From Succinivibrionaceae bacterium (GTDB lineage Bacteria > Pseudomonadota > Gammaproteobacteria > Enterobacterales > Succinivibrionaceae), in NCBI GenBank assembly GCA_003477345.1, contig DMTG01000145.1:1-7835 (forward strand): a stretch of 7,835 bases of DNA. The letters are read 5' to 3'. Positions 7,101-7,835 of the stretch are shown here, one piece after another (the first letter of the stretch is position 1; each line of letters opens with the position of its first letter). The notes beneath the pieces were generated by a model. That model was not told the origin of the DNA. It made no database searches and saw only the letters and a list, made by a program, of their open reading frames with translations. The position numbers were made by a program, and so were the translations under genes.

Positions 7101-7768
7101 CAGAACAACTCCAGCTGAACCGCGTTTTCCATGCTGGTCTGCGCGCTGTCTGTCTCTATGTTCATACTTTCTGCCTGCGCAATAAACTCCAGCATGTCAT
7201 ACAGTAAGGACCATTTTGCGGTAGCCTTGAAGACAATATTGTCCTCATTGAGAGGCACCAGATAGCCGCTGTCCGTCAGAAACTTGAATACCGATTTCAG
7301 AGTATTCACGAGCGTAGCCGAATTCTGACCCTTGCCGAAGGCTTCGGCAATTTCATAGAGTTTGCGGCGGTTGTTCTCAGACACCTCAACAGCGCTCAGC
7401 AGATTCTGAAATCGAAGCGTCTCTCCATAGCACAGAGGCGCTGCGTTTTCCTGATTGTTGTCTCTTGCAAAAACCAGAAACTGCACCAGTCCGCGCATGA
7501 TCTGAGAACTCTCTTTGATGAACGCTCTTACGCTGCGCTGCACTTCGCCATCTGAAAAATTGCTGACCACGCAGTAATAGCCGTTGCCGTCGCTGGTCTG
7601 CTGAACTTTTCTGCCAATGAGTCTTAAATAGTTGTTTACCTTGTCAAGGTTGCTTTCTACGATATCTTCTCTGCCGGTAATGTAGCGGTAAAGTTCCGGC
7701 TCTGAATATTCACAGATCACCTTGTCGTTTAAGAGCGCCTCTACGCACAGCTGAAATTTTTCTGCCAT
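7100..7768 (-). CDS. Putative KITE (MukE/JetB-like) subunit of an SMC complex
   Basis: The 222-aa acidic protein appears to contain two winged-helix domains: about 1-75, with the helix-and-wing pattern VNNYLRLIGRKV then GYYCVV, and about 80-200, with FLTDSGYLVPLNEDNIVFK at 163-181 looking like a second recognition helix and wing. Size and layout match KITE proteins (MukE, MksE, JetB), dimers that bind the kleisin and DNA in SMC complexes. The tail (about 200-222) is Glu/Gln-rich and probably flexible. I place the start at ATG 7768, where AAGGA lies 7 nt upstream; a further in-frame GTG at 7804 would add 12 residues but overlaps the upstream gene and lacks a comparable site. It starts 10 bp after the upstream stop and overlaps the next gene by one base. 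Family assignment is inferred from fold pattern and neighbours. Confidence 0.5.
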   Translation of the reverse strand: MAEKFQLCVEALLNDKVICEYSEPELYRYITGREDIVESNLDKVNNYLRLIGRKVQQTSDGNGYYCVVSNFSDGEVQRSVRAFIKESSQIMRGLVQFLVFARDNNQENAAPLCYGETLRFQNLLSAVEVSENNRRKLYEIAEAFGKGQNSATLVNTLKSVFKFLTDSGYLVPLNEDNIVFKATAKWSLLYDMLEFIAQAESMNIETDSAQTSMENAVQLELF

Positions 7769-7778
7769 TTTATTTTCC

Positions 7779-7835
7779 TTATACAAGTGCCTGCTCAGGA
7801 TCACCTATGGTGGCCTTCTTGCCGTCCAGCAGCGG
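7779..7835 (-). CDS. C-terminal fragment of an upstream operon gene, possibly the SMC ATPase
   Basis: Reading from the right edge on the minus strand, an open frame gives PLLDGKKATIGDPEQALV and then TAA (7781-7779). Only 18 residues are visible, too few to assign a family. It ends 10 bp before the KITE-like gene on the same strand, so it belongs to the same operon. Because SMC-type complexes with a TOPRIM subunit need an SMC motor and none of the downstream genes encodes one, this is the best place for it. That is inference from context alone. Confidence 0.45.
   Translation of the reverse strand, partial: PLLDGKKATIGDPEQALV

Noticed and set aside
7769..7804. GTG start at 7804 extending the KITE-like protein by 12 residues
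   Set aside because: It would overlap the upstream coding frame, while ATG 7768 has a well-spaced AAGGA.
1..7835. CRISPR arrays, insertion sequences, tRNA or rRNA genes, integrase or attachment-site signs
   Set aside because: No regularly spaced repeats, transposase-like frames, tRNA cloverleaf or flanking direct repeats were seen.

Overview
The window looks like gammaproteobacterial chromosome. The gene set rpsB-tsf (minus strand) divergent from map-glnD (plus strand) is the classic gammaproteobacterial neighbourhood. The rpsB leader carries the nested stems and the GGAGGCTTAACCC block that I recall from the t44/tff S2 autoregulatory leader of that class. Frequent AGA arginine codons in glnD and the moderate G+C would suit an anaerobic gut lineage such as Succinivibrionaceae, but that is only a guess.

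Layout. Positions 1-66 hold the first 22 codons of tsf (minus). Positions 67-184 are the rpsB-tsf spacer, with a perfect hairpin and a strong intrinsic-terminator-like attenuator just ahead of the tsf ribosome binding site. rpsB lies at 185-940 (minus). Positions 941-1279 are a divergent regulatory region: the structured rpsB leader, an extended -10 rpsB promoter with an A/T-rich palindrome at the UP-element position, and a candidate map promoter. map (1280-2071) and glnD (best start 2277, end 4934) run on the plus strand, separated by about 200 bp with one long hairpin. These genes cover translation (S2, EF-Ts), N-terminal methionine removal and nitrogen signalling.

From 4977 to the right edge a tightly packed minus-strand operon converges on glnD. 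In transcription order it has the last 18 codons of an unidentified gene, a 222-aa protein that looks like a KITE/MukE/JetB subunit, a 415-aa protein that looks like a kleisin/MukF/JetA subunit, and a 290-aa protein with a clear TOPRIM nuclease core (E139, D193, D195) of the JetD/MksG/Topo VI-A type. The likely reading is a Wadjet/MksBEFG-like SMC-nuclease system, whose known members recognise and cleave plasmid DNA. The SMC ATPase is not in the window and probably lies to the right of 7835. If so, the order is SMC-KITE-kleisin-nuclease, not the usual kleisin-KITE-SMC-nuclease, and the nuclease is compact. This is the most interesting part of the window. The TOPRIM call is firm. The KITE and kleisin calls rest on size, predicted fold and context.
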